From positions 50,706 to 114,705 of the forward strand of contig CAYQTL010000010.1 of the NCBI GenBank assembly GCA_964420405.1: a stretch of 64,000 nt of DNA, in the 5' to 3' direction. The translations under genes were made by a program, and so were the position numbers. Below the pieces are notes generated by a model. It had not been told where the DNA came from and ran no database searches. It was given only the letters and a program-made list of their open reading frames with translations. Shown here one piece after another: positions 51,603-60,550 of the stretch; position 1 is the stretch's first letter; each line of letters opens with the position of its first letter. This DNA is from CAYQTL01 sp964420405. GTDB taxonomy: Bacteria; Acidobacteriota; Thermoanaerobaculia; Thermoanaerobaculales; Sulfomarinibacteraceae.

Positions 51603-52261
51603 GCGACATGGCGGAGTACGCGGTCATCGGGCTCGGAATCTTCGGGGCCAACGTCGCCGCCGCCCTCGAAGAGAGCGGTCAGTCCGTCCTCGCGATCGAC
51701 GCCGATCCCGAGGTTGTCCAGGCGCTCGCCGACGAGCTCGAGGCGGTCGTCTGCGCCGACGCCACCGACGAGGTCTCTCTGCGTGAGCTGCAGCTCGACC
51801 GCGTGAGCTGTGCCGTGATTGCGATCGGCGCGGAGTCGCGGGAGGCCTCGATCCTCACGACCGCGCTGTGCACCCAGCTCGGTGTACCTCGGGTCGTCGC
51901 CCGGGCGCTTTCGGAGCTCCACGCGCGGGTCCTGCGGGCGGTGGGCGCCCACGAGGTCGTCAGCCCCGAGGTCGAGATGGGCCAGCGGCTCGCGCGGCGG
52001 CTCGCGCACCCGAACGTTCTCGACCGGCTCGACCTCGGGGACCGGCACGTGCTGGCCGAGATCCAGCTGCCCGAGGCGTTCGCCGACAAGACCCTGATCG
52101 AGATGGACATTCGACGCCGCTACGGGGTCACGGTCGTGGCCATCCGGCGTGGCGAGATCACCCACGCCACCATCGGCGGCGACGAGCGTCTGGAGAGCGG
52201 CGACATCATGGTCGTGATCGGCCCGGAGGCGGCCATCGAACGCATCGCAGCGCTGGCGTGA
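51599..52261 (+). CDS. ktrA: KtrA/TrkA-type RCK regulatory subunit
   Basis: A 220-residue cytoplasmic regulator with a single RCK module: Rossmann nucleotide-binding (VIGLGIFGANVAAALEESG, IDADPE, CADATDE) and an RCK-C domain at about 135-220 (EIQLPEAFADKTLIEMDIRR). The one-module length fits KtrA, not the doubled TrkA. It binds ATP/ADP or NAD to gate the membrane subunit. GTG start overlaps the ktrB stop by 4 nt. A HAMP sensor follows 55 bp later. Confidence 0.93.
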   Translation: MSDMAEYAVIGLGIFGANVAAALEESGQSVLAIDADPEVVQALADELEAVVCADATDEVSLRELQLDRVSCAVIAIGAESREASILTTALCTQLGVPRVVARALSELHARVLRAVGAHEVVSPEVEMGQRLARRLAHPNVLDRLDLGDRHVLAEIQLPEAFADKTLIEMDIRRRYGVTVVAIRRGEITHATIGGDERLESGDIMVVIGPEAAIERIAALA

Positions 52262-52316
52262 TGCGAGTCCCGACGCCGTTCCGCACCGTCGTGTTGTCGC
52301 CGATACGGGTGACGAC

Positions 52317-53363
52317 GTGAACATCCGCACGCGGATCCTGCTCGGCTATGGCTATCTGGTCGCGCTGCTGATCCTCTCCGCGGCCGGTGCCGCGATCGGG
52401 TTCCACCGGCTCGGCAGCCGGGTCGAGGCGGTGCTCGAGGAGAACATGCGCAGCGTCCGCTCGTCGACCGCGATGCTGGAGGCTCTCGAACGCCAGGACA
52501 GCGCAGTGCTGGCGCTGCTGCTGGCCGGCGAAAGGTCGTCCGGAGAGCTCGTGGCGTCCGACCGGTTGTTCCGTCAGGCGCTGCGCGACGCCGCGGCCAA
52601 CCTCACCGAGAGGGACGAGGACCGGGTCGTCGCGGACATCGAGCGGCGGTACCTCGAGTTCACAGTCGCCCGGGACGTCCTTCTCGCTGAGCATCCCTCG
52701 CCTCCCCTCGCGGCGTACGAACGGGATGCCTACCCCCGGTTCGCCGCGGTCAAGGCTCACGTCCTCGAGTTGCTGGAGCTCAATCACCGGGCGATGGAAC
52801 GCGCCGACCGTGAGGCGCGCGCGGCCGCTCGCCGAGGTGCGGCCCTCCACGGCCTCCTGGTGACGCTCGCCTTGCTCTCGTTCGTGGTGCTGTCCCGCGA
52901 GCTCGGCCGCACCGTCCTCGCGCGGCTCGCCGAGCTCGAGGCGGTCGCCCACCATCTGGCGCGGGGCGACCGTCGGCGGCGCGCGTCCGAGGTGCCGTCC
53001 GACGAGCTCGGCGTCGTGGCGCGCGAGCTGAACCGCGCGCTCGACGCGCTCGAGGACCTGGAGGGCCGGGCCAGCGGCCGCCGAAGGCACCAGAAGCAGC
53101 TGCTGTTGGCGTTGGTGCAGCGCTTTCCGGAACCGACCGCGGTTCTCGCACTGAGCGGCACCCGCATCGCGTCGACCCTGTCCGTCGAGGCGGAGCGCTG
53201 CCTCGACGGTGCCGCCGGCGCGCTCGGCGACCTGGACCCCGAGAGACAGCCCGAGCACCGGATCGAAGCAGGCGGCAGGAGCTTCCTGCTCCGCGCCCTC
53301 GTCACGCCGGACGAACGCCCGACGGGCTGGCTCGCCACCGAGGACGCGACCTCGCTCGGCTGA
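52317..53363 (+). CDS. HAMP-domain membrane sensor lacking a kinase domain
   Basis: A 348-residue protein with two TM helices (about 6-28 and 180-198) enclosing a helical periplasmic sensor (about 30-178). The architecture resembles KinB/4-helix-bundle receptors. A HAMP segment follows (LARLAELEAVAHHLARGDRR), then a coiled segment and a degenerate PAS-like tail (LALVQRFPEPTAVLALSGTR). There is no HisKA or HATPase motif, and the frame ends normally, so the protein is either a stand-alone sensor or a truncated kinase. It sits 55 bp after ktrA and probably reports on the same physiology. GTG start. Confidence 0.75.
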   Translation: MNIRTRILLGYGYLVALLILSAAGAAIGFHRLGSRVEAVLEENMRSVRSSTAMLEALERQDSAVLALLLAGERSSGELVASDRLFRQALRDAAANLTERDEDRVVADIERRYLEFTVARDVLLAEHPSPPLAAYERDAYPRFAAVKAHVLELLELNHRAMERADREARAAARRGAALHGLLVTLALLSFVVLSRELGRTVLARLAELEAVAHHLARGDRRRRASEVPSDELGVVARELNRALDALEDLEGRASGRRRHQKQLLLALVQRFPEPTAVLALSGTRIASTLSVEAERCLDGAAGALGDLDPERQPEHRIEAGGRSFLLRALVTPDERPTGWLATEDATSLG

Positions 53364-53400
53364 CCGGCAGGTCAATGGACGAGACCTCGTCCGCCGGCGA

Positions 53401-54195
53401 TCAGTCCCGGGGAAGCGACCGGATCCAGGCCGCGACCCGCTCCACCACGCGGTCGGGGGCGGTGAGATGGGGCGCGTGTCCCTGCCCGGGCACCAGCCAC
53501 GTCTCGGTCGGGCCGCCCACCGCGCGGGCGATCTGGTCGACGTGGCCCGGGCTGGCGTACTCGTCCTCGGCGCCCTGGATGACGAGCACCGGGCAACGGA
53601 CCGACGCCAGCTCCCTGCGGATGTCCCACTCCCGGAACCACGGCGCGCTCCAGGTATCCGCCCAGGCGTGCAGCAGGTCGTCGGTCCCCGCCCCGTGGTG
53701 TCGTTCGAGGGCGGCCCTGAGACCGTCCGCGTCGAGCCGGGCCATCGTGCGCCGGATGCCGTCGAGGGCCTCCGTCTCGACCAGCACGTGGCCTGCGATG
53801 GACACCACGCCGCGGCAGCGGAACCTGGAAGCGTGCAGCAGTGCGATGGTCGCGCCGTCCGAGTGTCCGACCAGCACCGGGTCCTCGACGCCGCATGCCG
53901 CCAGCACGGCGGGCAGCTCGTCGAAGGCGGCGCGGTGCAGGTAGTCGAGACCGCGCGGAGCCGCCGCCGGATCGGAGCGCCCGTGGCCCCGCCGCTCGTA
54001 CAGCAGCGCCGGCCGTCCCACAGCCGCGACGAGCCGCTCCGGAAATCGCTTCCACTGGGGAATCGAGCCGAGACCCTCGTGGAGCAGGACCAGCGGCGCC
54101 GCCTTCACCGTCCCGGCCGGCGGCCGCAGCCGACGCAGCGCGAGCCGCGCCCCGGCCGCCGCCACGAGCCCGTCCTCGCGCTCGATCCCGACCAT
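53401..54195 (-). CDS. Alpha/beta-hydrolase
   Basis: A 264-residue soluble esterase- or lipase-like enzyme. Nucleophile elbow GHSDG near residue 110; oxyanion region HEGLGSIPQW near residue 40; Asp in IQGAEDEYAS and His in GQGHAPHL complete the triad. The cap is small. The substrate cannot be inferred; it resembles pimeloyl-ACP methylester hydrolase-like proteins in general plan only. It begins 12 bp downstream of the AHSA1-domain gene end, same strand, so it is likely cotranscribed. Confidence 0.85.
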   Translation of the reverse strand: MVGIEREDGLVAAAGARLALRRLRPPAGTVKAAPLVLLHEGLGSIPQWKRFPERLVAAVGRPALLYERRGHGRSDPAAAPRGLDYLHRAAFDELPAVLAACGVEDPVLVGHSDGATIALLHASRFRCRGVVSIAGHVLVETEALDGIRRTMARLDADGLRAALERHHGAGTDDLLHAWADTWSAPWFREWDIRRELASVRCPVLVIQGAEDEYASPGHVDQIARAVGGPTETWLVPGQGHAPHLTAPDRVVERVAAWIRSLPRD

Positions 54196-54207
54196 GGCCG
54201 GCGCAGT

Positions 54208-54654
54208 CTAGCCGGCCGCGGCGCGGTCGACGTAGCGGGAGAGCACCATGTCCCAGCCGGTGTCATAGCCCTGGCGGGTCTCGACCGCCCTGTCGCCGAG
54301 GGTCTCCCACCGGCGGTGCTCCAGCTCGACGCGGGCCCCCGTGCCCGCAGCCACGAACCGGAGCTCCACCTCCTGGGCGGTGGAGGCGTCGCGCCCCGGG
54401 TGCCAGCTGAGCACGACCCGCTCGGGCGGCGCCCAGTCCGTCACGGTGCCCCAGACGTGCACCGTGCCGTCGTCGAGGATCTCGTGGATCGTGCCTCCGA
54501 CGCGTCCCTCGAGCACGCACGAGCGTGCGCGGTCCTGGCCGACCGAGTGGGTCGCCAGCGGCCACCAGCTGTCGATCCCGTCCACGAACAGCCGGAATGC
54601 CTCCTCCTGGCGGCACGGCACGTCAATCGCCTTTCTCACGGGCTCCATCGTCAT
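54208..54654 (-). CDS. AHSA1/SRPBCC-domain protein
   Basis: A 148-residue START-like ligand-binding domain: PCRQEEAFRLFVDGIDSWWP, VGGTIHEILDDGTVHVWGTV, PERVVLSWHPGRD and a terminal helix GYDTGWDMVLSRYVD. ATG is chosen since GGAGG lies five bases upstream. The frame overlaps the ArsR gene by 32 nt, a common arrangement in which an ArsR repressor controls its AHSA1 partner. Ligand unknown. Confidence 0.88.
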   Translation of the reverse strand: MTMEPVRKAIDVPCRQEEAFRLFVDGIDSWWPLATHSVGQDRARSCVLEGRVGGTIHEILDDGTVHVWGTVTDWAPPERVVLSWHPGRDASTAQEVELRFVAAGTGARVELEHRRWETLGDRAVETRQGYDTGWDMVLSRYVDRAAAG

Positions 54655-54967
54655 CCTGTCCTCCAGGTCCGTCTCCGGCGGCGCGCCGGAACGCTTCGAG
54701 CACGCCGCCCCAGGTGTCGTCCAGGTACCGCCGCAGCGGCTCGAGCCCGCCCGGCGCGACGCCGTAGATCCGGCTCGTTCCTCGCGGCTCCACCTCCACG
54801 AGGCCAGCTCCGAGCAGCGCCCGCAGGTGCTGCGACACCGCCGGCCGGCTGACCGGCAGTCGCCCGGCCAGCCACGACACCGACCGTGGCCCGTCCCGCA
54901 GCAGCTCCAGGATCCGGCGCCGCGTCGGGTCGGCGAGTGCGGCGAGGGAACGTTCGTAAGTCTCCAC
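54623..54967 (-). CDS. ArsR-family winged-helix repressor
   Basis: A 114-residue DNA-binding protein: LADPTRRRILELLRDGPRSV, then recognition-helix region SRPAVSQHLRALLGAGLVEV and wing RGTSRIYGV. No metal-binding Cys pair (ELCVCDL) is present, so it is not a metal sensor; it belongs to the AHSA1-linked type. GTG start with no ribosome site and an inverted repeat over the start codon, so it may be leaderless and autoregulated. First gene of a three-gene minus unit with AHSA1 and the hydrolase. Confidence 0.9.
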   Translation of the reverse strand: METYERSLAALADPTRRRILELLRDGPRSVSWLAGRLPVSRPAVSQHLRALLGAGLVEVEPRGTSRIYGVAPGGLEPLRRYLDDTWGGVLEAFRRAAGDGPGGQDDDGAREKGD

Positions 54968-54978
54968 TTACTCAAGTG
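54965..54978. promoter_or_regulatory. Inverted-repeat operator candidate at the ArsR start
   Basis: CACTT and its complement AAGTG separated by ACTC form a 14-bp dyad that overlaps the arsR-type GTG start. An ArsR dimer bound here would block its own transcription. It is short, and its significance rests on location. Confidence 0.4.
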
Positions 54979-55100
54979 TGGGCCCTTCAGGAGCCCAGGT
55001 CAACCGGGCGCCGCGACGCCCTCGCTCCTTGCCACCCTCAGAGGGCCCGTGCTAGCGTCCGACCGGGGACGGCCACGAGGTCCGCCCCCCACGCCCCCCG

Positions 55101-58073
55101 ATGATCCGGAGCCCCGCGCACCACCCCGAGCCGATCCTGCCCCGCTGGGCGCTGGGAGCAGTCCTCGCCTGCTTCTTCACGACCGGTGCGGCCGGACTGG
55201 TCTACGAGGTCGTCTGGACGCGCGCGCTGCTGAACGTCTTCGGCGCCAGCCAGTACGCCGTCGCCACCGTCCTCGCCGCCTTCATGGGAGGCCTCGCCCT
55301 CGGCAGCTGGCTCGGCGGCCGGTTCTCCGACCGGCTGCGCCGTCCACTCGCCGCGTACGGCGTTCTCGAGATCGCGGTGGCGGTGTCCGCGGTGGCGGTG
55401 GCGCCGGCCCTCGAGCTGTTCGACCCCCTGTACCGCGCCGTCTACCGCGCCGGCGGCCCCGGCTTCCTCGGTCTCGGGCTCCTGCGGTTCGCGCTGTGCG
55501 GGCTGGTCCTGCTGGTTCCGACCACCCTCATGGGGACGACCCTCCCGCTGCTGTCCCGGTTCGCCGTGCGCCAGGCCCGCGTCACCGGCCGTCGGATCGG
55601 TGCGCTGTACGCCGTCAACACCGCCGGCGCCGTGTGCGGGACCGCCGGCGCCGGCTTCCTGTTGATTCCGGCCCTCGGCGTCCGCGGCGCGCTGCTCGCC
55701 GCCGCCGCCGCCAGCGGCGCGGTGGCCCTCGCGGCGCTCGGCCTGTCCTGGCGGCTCGAGGCCGAGCCGCTCCCCGTGGCCTCTCCCCGACCGGCCGCTG
55801 AGGCCGCGGCGGCGGCGCCCCTGCGCCGCCTGGTCCTGCTCACCTATGGCGCCGCCGGGTTCCTGTCCCTCGCCTACCAGGTCCTGTGGACACGCTCGCT
55901 GGTGTTCCGGTTCGACATCCTCAAGAACACGACCTACGCGTTCAGCGCGATGCTGACCGTGTTCCTGCTCGGCCTCGCCGCCGGCAGCGCCGTCATGTCC
56001 GCGCTGGTCGACCGCCAGCGCCGTCCGGTCCGCCTGTACGGGCTGCTGCTGGTCGCCACCGGAGCGGCCGGCGCCATGTCACTCTTCGTCCTGCTGCGGG
56101 CGGCCGGCGGGATCGAGGTCGGCGACGCGTCCGCTGCCGCCGGCGGGTTCCGGTGGACCGTCGAGGTCGCCAACGTCTTCGCCCGCACCGCCGCCACCAT
56201 CGGCCTGCCGACCTTCCTGATGGGAATGCTGTTCCCGGTCGCGGCACGCCTCGCGGTGGGGGGCGACGCCGTCGGCCGCGGCACCGGCGCGCTGTACGCG
56301 GCCAACACCGTCGGCGCGATCCTCGGCGCCTTCGCCGCCGGTTTCGGGCTGGTGCCTCTGGTGGGGCTGTCGACCGGGCTCGTGGCGCTGGGCGGCGCCT
56401 ACGTGGTCCTCGGGATCGTCGTCATCGCGTCCGACCGCGAGACCGCCGGCCGCGCGCGGCTCGGCTGGATCGGCGCCGCGGCCGGCGTCGGCCTCGTGCT
56501 GCTCACCGCCTCCCCGGGCGACGCGCCGCTGCAGCGGGTCCTGCCGGGGGAGTCCATCGTGGTCGACGAGGACGGCCGGCTCGCCTACGAGGAGGGGCCG
56601 GTGGCGACGGTGTCGGTGGTCGAGAACCGGATCGGCGACCGCACGATCACCATCGACAACGTGGAGGTGGCCGGAACCGACCGGATCCTCCTCACCGACC
56701 AGATCAGCCTCGCCCACGTGCCGATGCTGCTGCACCCCGACCCCGCCAGGGTCCTGACGGTAGGGTTCGGCTCCGGCGGCGCCTCGGCCTCGTACCTGCT
56801 ATACGACGAGGCCCGGCAGGTCGACTGCGTCGAGATCAGCCCGACGGTCCCGCGGCTCGCGCACACCTTGCGCGCGTCCAACCTCGGGCTGCTGGACGAG
56901 TGGGACCGCCGCTCCAGCCTCGCCGGAAGGACGTTCCACGACGGCCGCTTCCGGGTCATCCTCGACGACGCGCGCGCCTACCTGCGGTACACCGGGGCGC
57001 GCTACGACGTCATCGCCACCGACTGCACCGATCTGCGGTACAAGTCCAACGCCAACCTGTACGACGTCGAGTACTTCGAGCTGTGCCGCCGGCACCTCGA
57101 CGACGACGGCCTGATGGTTGTGTGGATGCCTCTCGGCGGCATGTCCCGGGAGGTCTTCGCCAGCGCGGTCCGGACCTTCATCCACGTGTTTCCCGAGATG
57201 ACGGTCTGGTACATGAACAACGAGCCGACCCACTACCTCCTGCTGGTCGCCGGCCACGGCCCGCTCCGGGTCGACCTGCCGCGGGTGCTGGAGCGGTCCG
57301 CGCGCCCGGCGATCCGGGCCGATCTCGCGCGGGTCGCGCTCCACCAGCCGGCCAAGCTGCTGTCGTGCTACCTCACCGACGGGCCGGCGGTCGACGCGAC
57401 CCTGGAGCGGATCAACCCGATCCTCAACACCGAGAACACCCCCTACCTGGAGTTCGAGTCGCCGAAGTTCGGCGTCGGTGACGAGCCACTGCTGACCAAC
57501 CTCGAGCTGCTGCGGCGCCACCGCCTTCCGCTGGCCCCGCTGCTCGAGGGCGCCGCCGGCCTGCGCGCGGAGGTGGACCGCATCGAGCGGTTCGCCGCGC
57601 CCGTCGACCGGATTCTCGAGGGCCACGCCCATTACCGGCGGCTCGAGATCCGCGAGGCCGCCCGCAGCTGGCTCGCCGCCCTGCGCGCGAACCCAGAGGA
57701 CGCGAGCCTGCGGCACCTGATGCGCTTCGACGACCTGCGCCGGCGGCTCGAGCGCAACCCCGACGACCCGTGGGCCGTCCTCGCGCTCTCCGAGGTCGCA
57801 CTGGAGGGCGGCGACGCCGCCGCGGCCGCCGACGCGTTCCGTGCCCTGCTCGCGCTCACCGCGGGGCGCGACGACGCCCTGGGTCGGATCGTGGCGGTCC
57901 GTTCCACCCTCGGCCTCGCCGAAGCCGAGCTCGCCCTCGGCCGGCCGGCCACCTCCTTGGCGGTCCTCGACGACGCTCGCGACCTGCTCGGCGTCTCCGC
58001 CCGGGCGGACGCACTGCGCCAGGCCGCGCTCGGCGCCCTGGCCGCGGACTCAGGTCGCCGCCCGGATCACTGA
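55101..58073 (+). CDS. Fused membrane / spermidine synthase-like protein with TPR-like tail
   Basis: A 990-residue protein. Residues 15-470 hold about fourteen TM helices in two similar halves (GAAGLVYEVVWTRALLNVFG and GAAGFLSLAYQVLWTRSLVF open each half). Residues 490-760 form a spermidine-synthase-like domain: VEVAGTDR, AdoMet loop VGFGSGGASASY, CVEISPTV, catalytic-type Asp in YDVIATDCTDLRY. The last 150 residues are helical repeats (TPR-like). It resembles 'fused' aminopropyltransferase proteins of uncertain substrate. It lies 7 kb from the SpeD cluster and so represents a second potential consumer of decarboxylated AdoMet. Its stop overlaps the convergent gene by 7 bp. Confidence 0.85.
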   Translation: MIRSPAHHPEPILPRWALGAVLACFFTTGAAGLVYEVVWTRALLNVFGASQYAVATVLAAFMGGLALGSWLGGRFSDRLRRPLAAYGVLEIAVAVSAVAVAPALELFDPLYRAVYRAGGPGFLGLGLLRFALCGLVLLVPTTLMGTTLPLLSRFAVRQARVTGRRIGALYAVNTAGAVCGTAGAGFLLIPALGVRGALLAAAAASGAVALAALGLSWRLEAEPLPVASPRPAAEAAAAAPLRRLVLLTYGAAGFLSLAYQVLWTRSLVFRFDILKNTTYAFSAMLTVFLLGLAAGSAVMSALVDRQRRPVRLYGLLLVATGAAGAMSLFVLLRAAGGIEVGDASAAAGGFRWTVEVANVFARTAATIGLPTFLMGMLFPVAARLAVGGDAVGRGTGALYAANTVGAILGAFAAGFGLVPLVGLSTGLVALGGAYVVLGIVVIASDRETAGRARLGWIGAAAGVGLVLLTASPGDAPLQRVLPGESIVVDEDGRLAYEEGPVATVSVVENRIGDRTITIDNVEVAGTDRILLTDQISLAHVPMLLHPDPARVLTVGFGSGGASASYLLYDEARQVDCVEISPTVPRLAHTLRASNLGLLDEWDRRSSLAGRTFHDGRFRVILDDARAYLRYTGARYDVIATDCTDLRYKSNANLYDVEYFELCRRHLDDDGLMVVWMPLGGMSREVFASAVRTFIHVFPEMTVWYMNNEPTHYLLLVAGHGPLRVDLPRVLERSARPAIRADLARVALHQPAKLLSCYLTDGPAVDATLERINPILNTENTPYLEFESPKFGVGDEPLLTNLELLRRHRLPLAPLLEGAAGLRAEVDRIERFAAPVDRILEGHAHYRRLEIREAARSWLAALRANPEDASLRHLMRFDDLRRRLERNPDDPWAVLALSEVALEGGDAAAAADAFRALLALTAGRDDALGRIVAVRSTLGLAEAELALGRPATSLAVLDDARDLLGVSARADALRQAALGALAADSGRRPDH

Positions 58074-59053
58074 CGGCGGGTCGCCAGCCGCCGGCGGAGC
58101 GCGTCCGCGAGGAGCGCGGTCACGGCGAAGAACGCGGCGTCGAGCACGTGCTCGAAGGAGTGCGAGGCCAGCAGGTACGGGACCCCGAGGGGCTCGCCGC
58201 CGGCGAACGCCGGTCGCTGGGACATGCTGTCGACTCCCACCGCCAGCGATACCCACACCTGGAACCCGAAGCCCGCGGCGAACAGCAGGGCCAGCACTCC
58301 GAGCACGCCCATCACGCCGCGGGCCGGCAGCTCCCGCGGCCGGCGCCGGCGGGCCGTCGCCAGCCACACCGCGAGCGGGACCGGGTAGTAGAGCACCGGG
58401 AAGGTCGCGATCTCACGCACGCTGTGCGCCAGGTAGCGCGGGTCCGACCAGACCTCCACCAGCAGCGCCGGACCGTCCACGAGCCACGTCACGCCGAGAA
58501 TCCCGGCGACGGCGGCCGTCACCAGGCCGCCGCCGGCCCATCCCGGACGGAGGCGGCCGGCGAAGAACCACGCCGCGGAGGCCGCCGCGAGCGGGATCAG
58601 GGCCAGCTGCAGCTGTGTGCTGGGCAGGTGCAGCGCCCACGACCCGCCCGCTTCGAACGATCCCGCCCGCTGGCGCTGCTGGAGCACGTAGGCGAGGGTG
58701 TCCTCGCCGCCGAACCAGGCGATCGAGAGCGCGACCGAGCCTGCCAGCAGCGTCGCCAGGCCCGCCGCCAGCGCGCCGATCGCAGACGCCGTGGGGGCCG
58801 GCCGCTGCCCCCCCGAGATCATCGCGAACGAGCCCGCCAGCAGGAGTGCGAGCACGGCGTGCACCGGCACGTGGCCGAGGAAGTGGGACGCGTACAGGGT
58901 CGTCTCGAGCAGGGTCAGGGTGCCGCTCTCGTGCACCACCGTGTCCCACAACCACCACGAGCCGTGGTACCGCACCAGCTCCAGGTACGACGCGAGCAGC
59001 ACCAGTGCAGGCAGAAGCCCGAGCCAGCGGGGGTCGCCGAGCCGGCTCAACAC
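58067..59053 (-). CDS. Hypothetical polytopic membrane protein
   Basis: A 328-residue protein of about nine TM helices with no enzyme motif I recognise. Membrane His residues occur in LVRYHGSWWLWDTVVHESGT, LYASHFLGHVPVHAVLALLL and ASHSFEHVLDAAFF, hinting at metal or haem binding. GTG start overlapping the amine-oxidase stop by 7 nt, so it is cotranscribed with that gene. A carotenoid or lipid-modifying partner is conceivable given the oxidase, but this is guesswork. Confidence 0.7.
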   Translation of the reverse strand: MLSRLGDPRWLGLLPALVLLASYLELVRYHGSWWLWDTVVHESGTLTLLETTLYASHFLGHVPVHAVLALLLAGSFAMISGGQRPAPTASAIGALAAGLATLLAGSVALSIAWFGGEDTLAYVLQQRQRAGSFEAGGSWALHLPSTQLQLALIPLAAASAAWFFAGRLRPGWAGGGLVTAAVAGILGVTWLVDGPALLVEVWSDPRYLAHSVREIATFPVLYYPVPLAVWLATARRRRPRELPARGVMGVLGVLALLFAAGFGFQVWVSLAVGVDSMSQRPAFAGGEPLGVPYLLASHSFEHVLDAAFFAVTALLADALRRRLATRRQ

Positions 59054-60378
59054 CCGCCGATCCGCGCGACCAGCTCGCGCCCGCCCCGCACCATGTCGTG
59101 GATCCAGCCGTACATGAACAGACCGCCGCGACCCGCGAGATGGAGGTTGCCGAGCCCGCGCAACCACGTGCCGGCCCGATCCGAGGCCGCCAGCGCGGCA
59201 CGGTCGAGCACAGGGTAGGCGTGGGGCAGCCGCCGGGACGTCGTGCCGAGCACGTCGGTCTCCGCCACCAGCCCGATCCGCGCGAGGTGGCCGGCCACCA
59301 CCTCCTCCACCACCCGGTCGTCGTCCCGCCACCAGCGGTCGTCGTCGGAGCACGGGATCTCGGCGGCCAGCGCGGTGCGTCCGGCTGGCGCCATCTCGGG
59401 ACACCGGTTGCGGGGCTCGGCGACCCGGGCGAACGGCAGCCGGCTGTCGGGAAAGTAGAGCGTCGCGGCGTCTGTCACCGACGGCCGGTCCACCAGCACC
59501 ACCGCCAGTCGGACGTTGCGGAACCGCAGCCGCGTCGCCGCCTCGACGACGTCGGCGGGTGGCTGCGGATCCAGGATCCGCAGCAGCACGCCCAGGGGTA
59601 GCGTCGAGGCGACCCGCTCGGTCTCCACCACCTCTCCCCCGTCCACGACCACCGCCTCGACCCGCCCGTCCCGATGGCGGATTCCCACCACCCGGCTGCC
59701 GGTCCGGATGACGCCGTCCCCCACCGCATGGGCCATGGCGGCCGGGATCGCCTCGATACCCCGCCGCGGGTACAGGAACGACCCCTCCATGTGGTTGGTG
59801 CGACGGCCGAGGATGGACTCGGTCAGGAAGGTGCGCAGGTCGAGCCCCCGCAGCCGCCCGCCGGCGACCACCGGCGACAGCTCGGAGCACGGCGTGCCCC
59901 ACAGCTTTTCCGAGTAGCTCAGCAGGTACCGGCCTGCGAGCCGGCGACCGTACCGCCGCACGGAGTGGGCCTCGAAGCTGCCCGCCGCCCCCCGCGCCCG
60001 CAGCCGTTCGACGGCCATGTCCGCCGCGCAGCGCGCCATCTCCGCAGGTCCCAGGTGACGCAGCAGCCCGCCGGCGGTCAGGGGGAACTCGACGAACCGA
60101 CCGTCGTCGAAGATCCGGCTCGGCGCCTCGACCCGGTGCAGCCCGTGCTCTCCCAGCAGCTCCCGCACCAGCGCCGTGACGCCAGGGTCCTTGTCGTGCA
60201 GCCGGTGGGCGCCAGAGTCGAATCTGAAGCCCTCGTGCTCGAAGGTCCGGCACGTCCCGCCGACCTGGTCCGAGGCCTCAAGCAGGGTCACCCCCAGACC
60301 CGCCCGCCGGGCGAACAGGGCTGTCGCCAGCCCCGCGGGACCCCCGCCGAGAACCGTCAGATGACCCTCCGTGCCCAT
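59047..60378 (-). CDS. FAD-dependent amine oxidase / phytoene desaturase-like protein
   Basis: A 443-residue flavoprotein. The dinucleotide-binding motif GGGPAGLATALFARRAG lies at residues 11-27, followed by LLEASDQVGGTCRTF and the substrate-side FRFDSGAHRLH. The C-terminal flavin segment is NLHLAGRGGLFMYGWIHDMV. It has affinity to protoporphyrinogen oxidase, UDP-galactopyranose mutase and phytoene desaturase groups; substrate unknown. Start by ATG 60378; the upstream 330 bp is repeat-rich. It overlaps a membrane-protein gene downstream, so the two act together. Confidence 0.85.
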   Translation of the reverse strand: MGTEGHLTVLGGGPAGLATALFARRAGLGVTLLEASDQVGGTCRTFEHEGFRFDSGAHRLHDKDPGVTALVRELLGEHGLHRVEAPSRIFDDGRFVEFPLTAGGLLRHLGPAEMARCAADMAVERLRARGAAGSFEAHSVRRYGRRLAGRYLLSYSEKLWGTPCSELSPVVAGGRLRGLDLRTFLTESILGRRTNHMEGSFLYPRRGIEAIPAAMAHAVGDGVIRTGSRVVGIRHRDGRVEAVVVDGGEVVETERVASTLPLGVLLRILDPQPPADVVEAATRLRFRNVRLAVVLVDRPSVTDAATLYFPDSRLPFARVAEPRNRCPEMAPAGRTALAAEIPCSDDDRWWRDDDRVVEEVVAGHLARIGLVAETDVLGTTSRRLPHAYPVLDRAALAASDRAGTWLRGLGNLHLAGRGGLFMYGWIHDMVRGGRELVARIGGC

Positions 60379-60430
60379 CGAGCGGGCATCATACTCCCGC
60401 CGCGGCGGCGTCCCGATCGCGTCCACGTGT

Positions 60431-60467
60431 CCGACCCCGACCCCGATCCCGATCCCGATCCCGATGG
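60431..60467. repeat. CGATCC hexamer tract, left arm of inverted repeat (site D)
   Basis: CCGACCCCGACCCCGATC followed by three more CCGATC-type units, about 37 bp. The gap 60379-60708 is otherwise without genes. With the right arm at 60551-60590 it forms an inverted repeat around an 83-bp loop. It lies between the divergent amine-oxidase and mutA genes. Confidence 0.85.
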
Positions 60468-60550
60468 ATACCGTCTGCTCCCCATCGACGAACACTCCGG
60501 AAAGGGCTGCCACGCCTCGGGCGCGGGTGCCGCGGGCCGACGTTCTGGCA

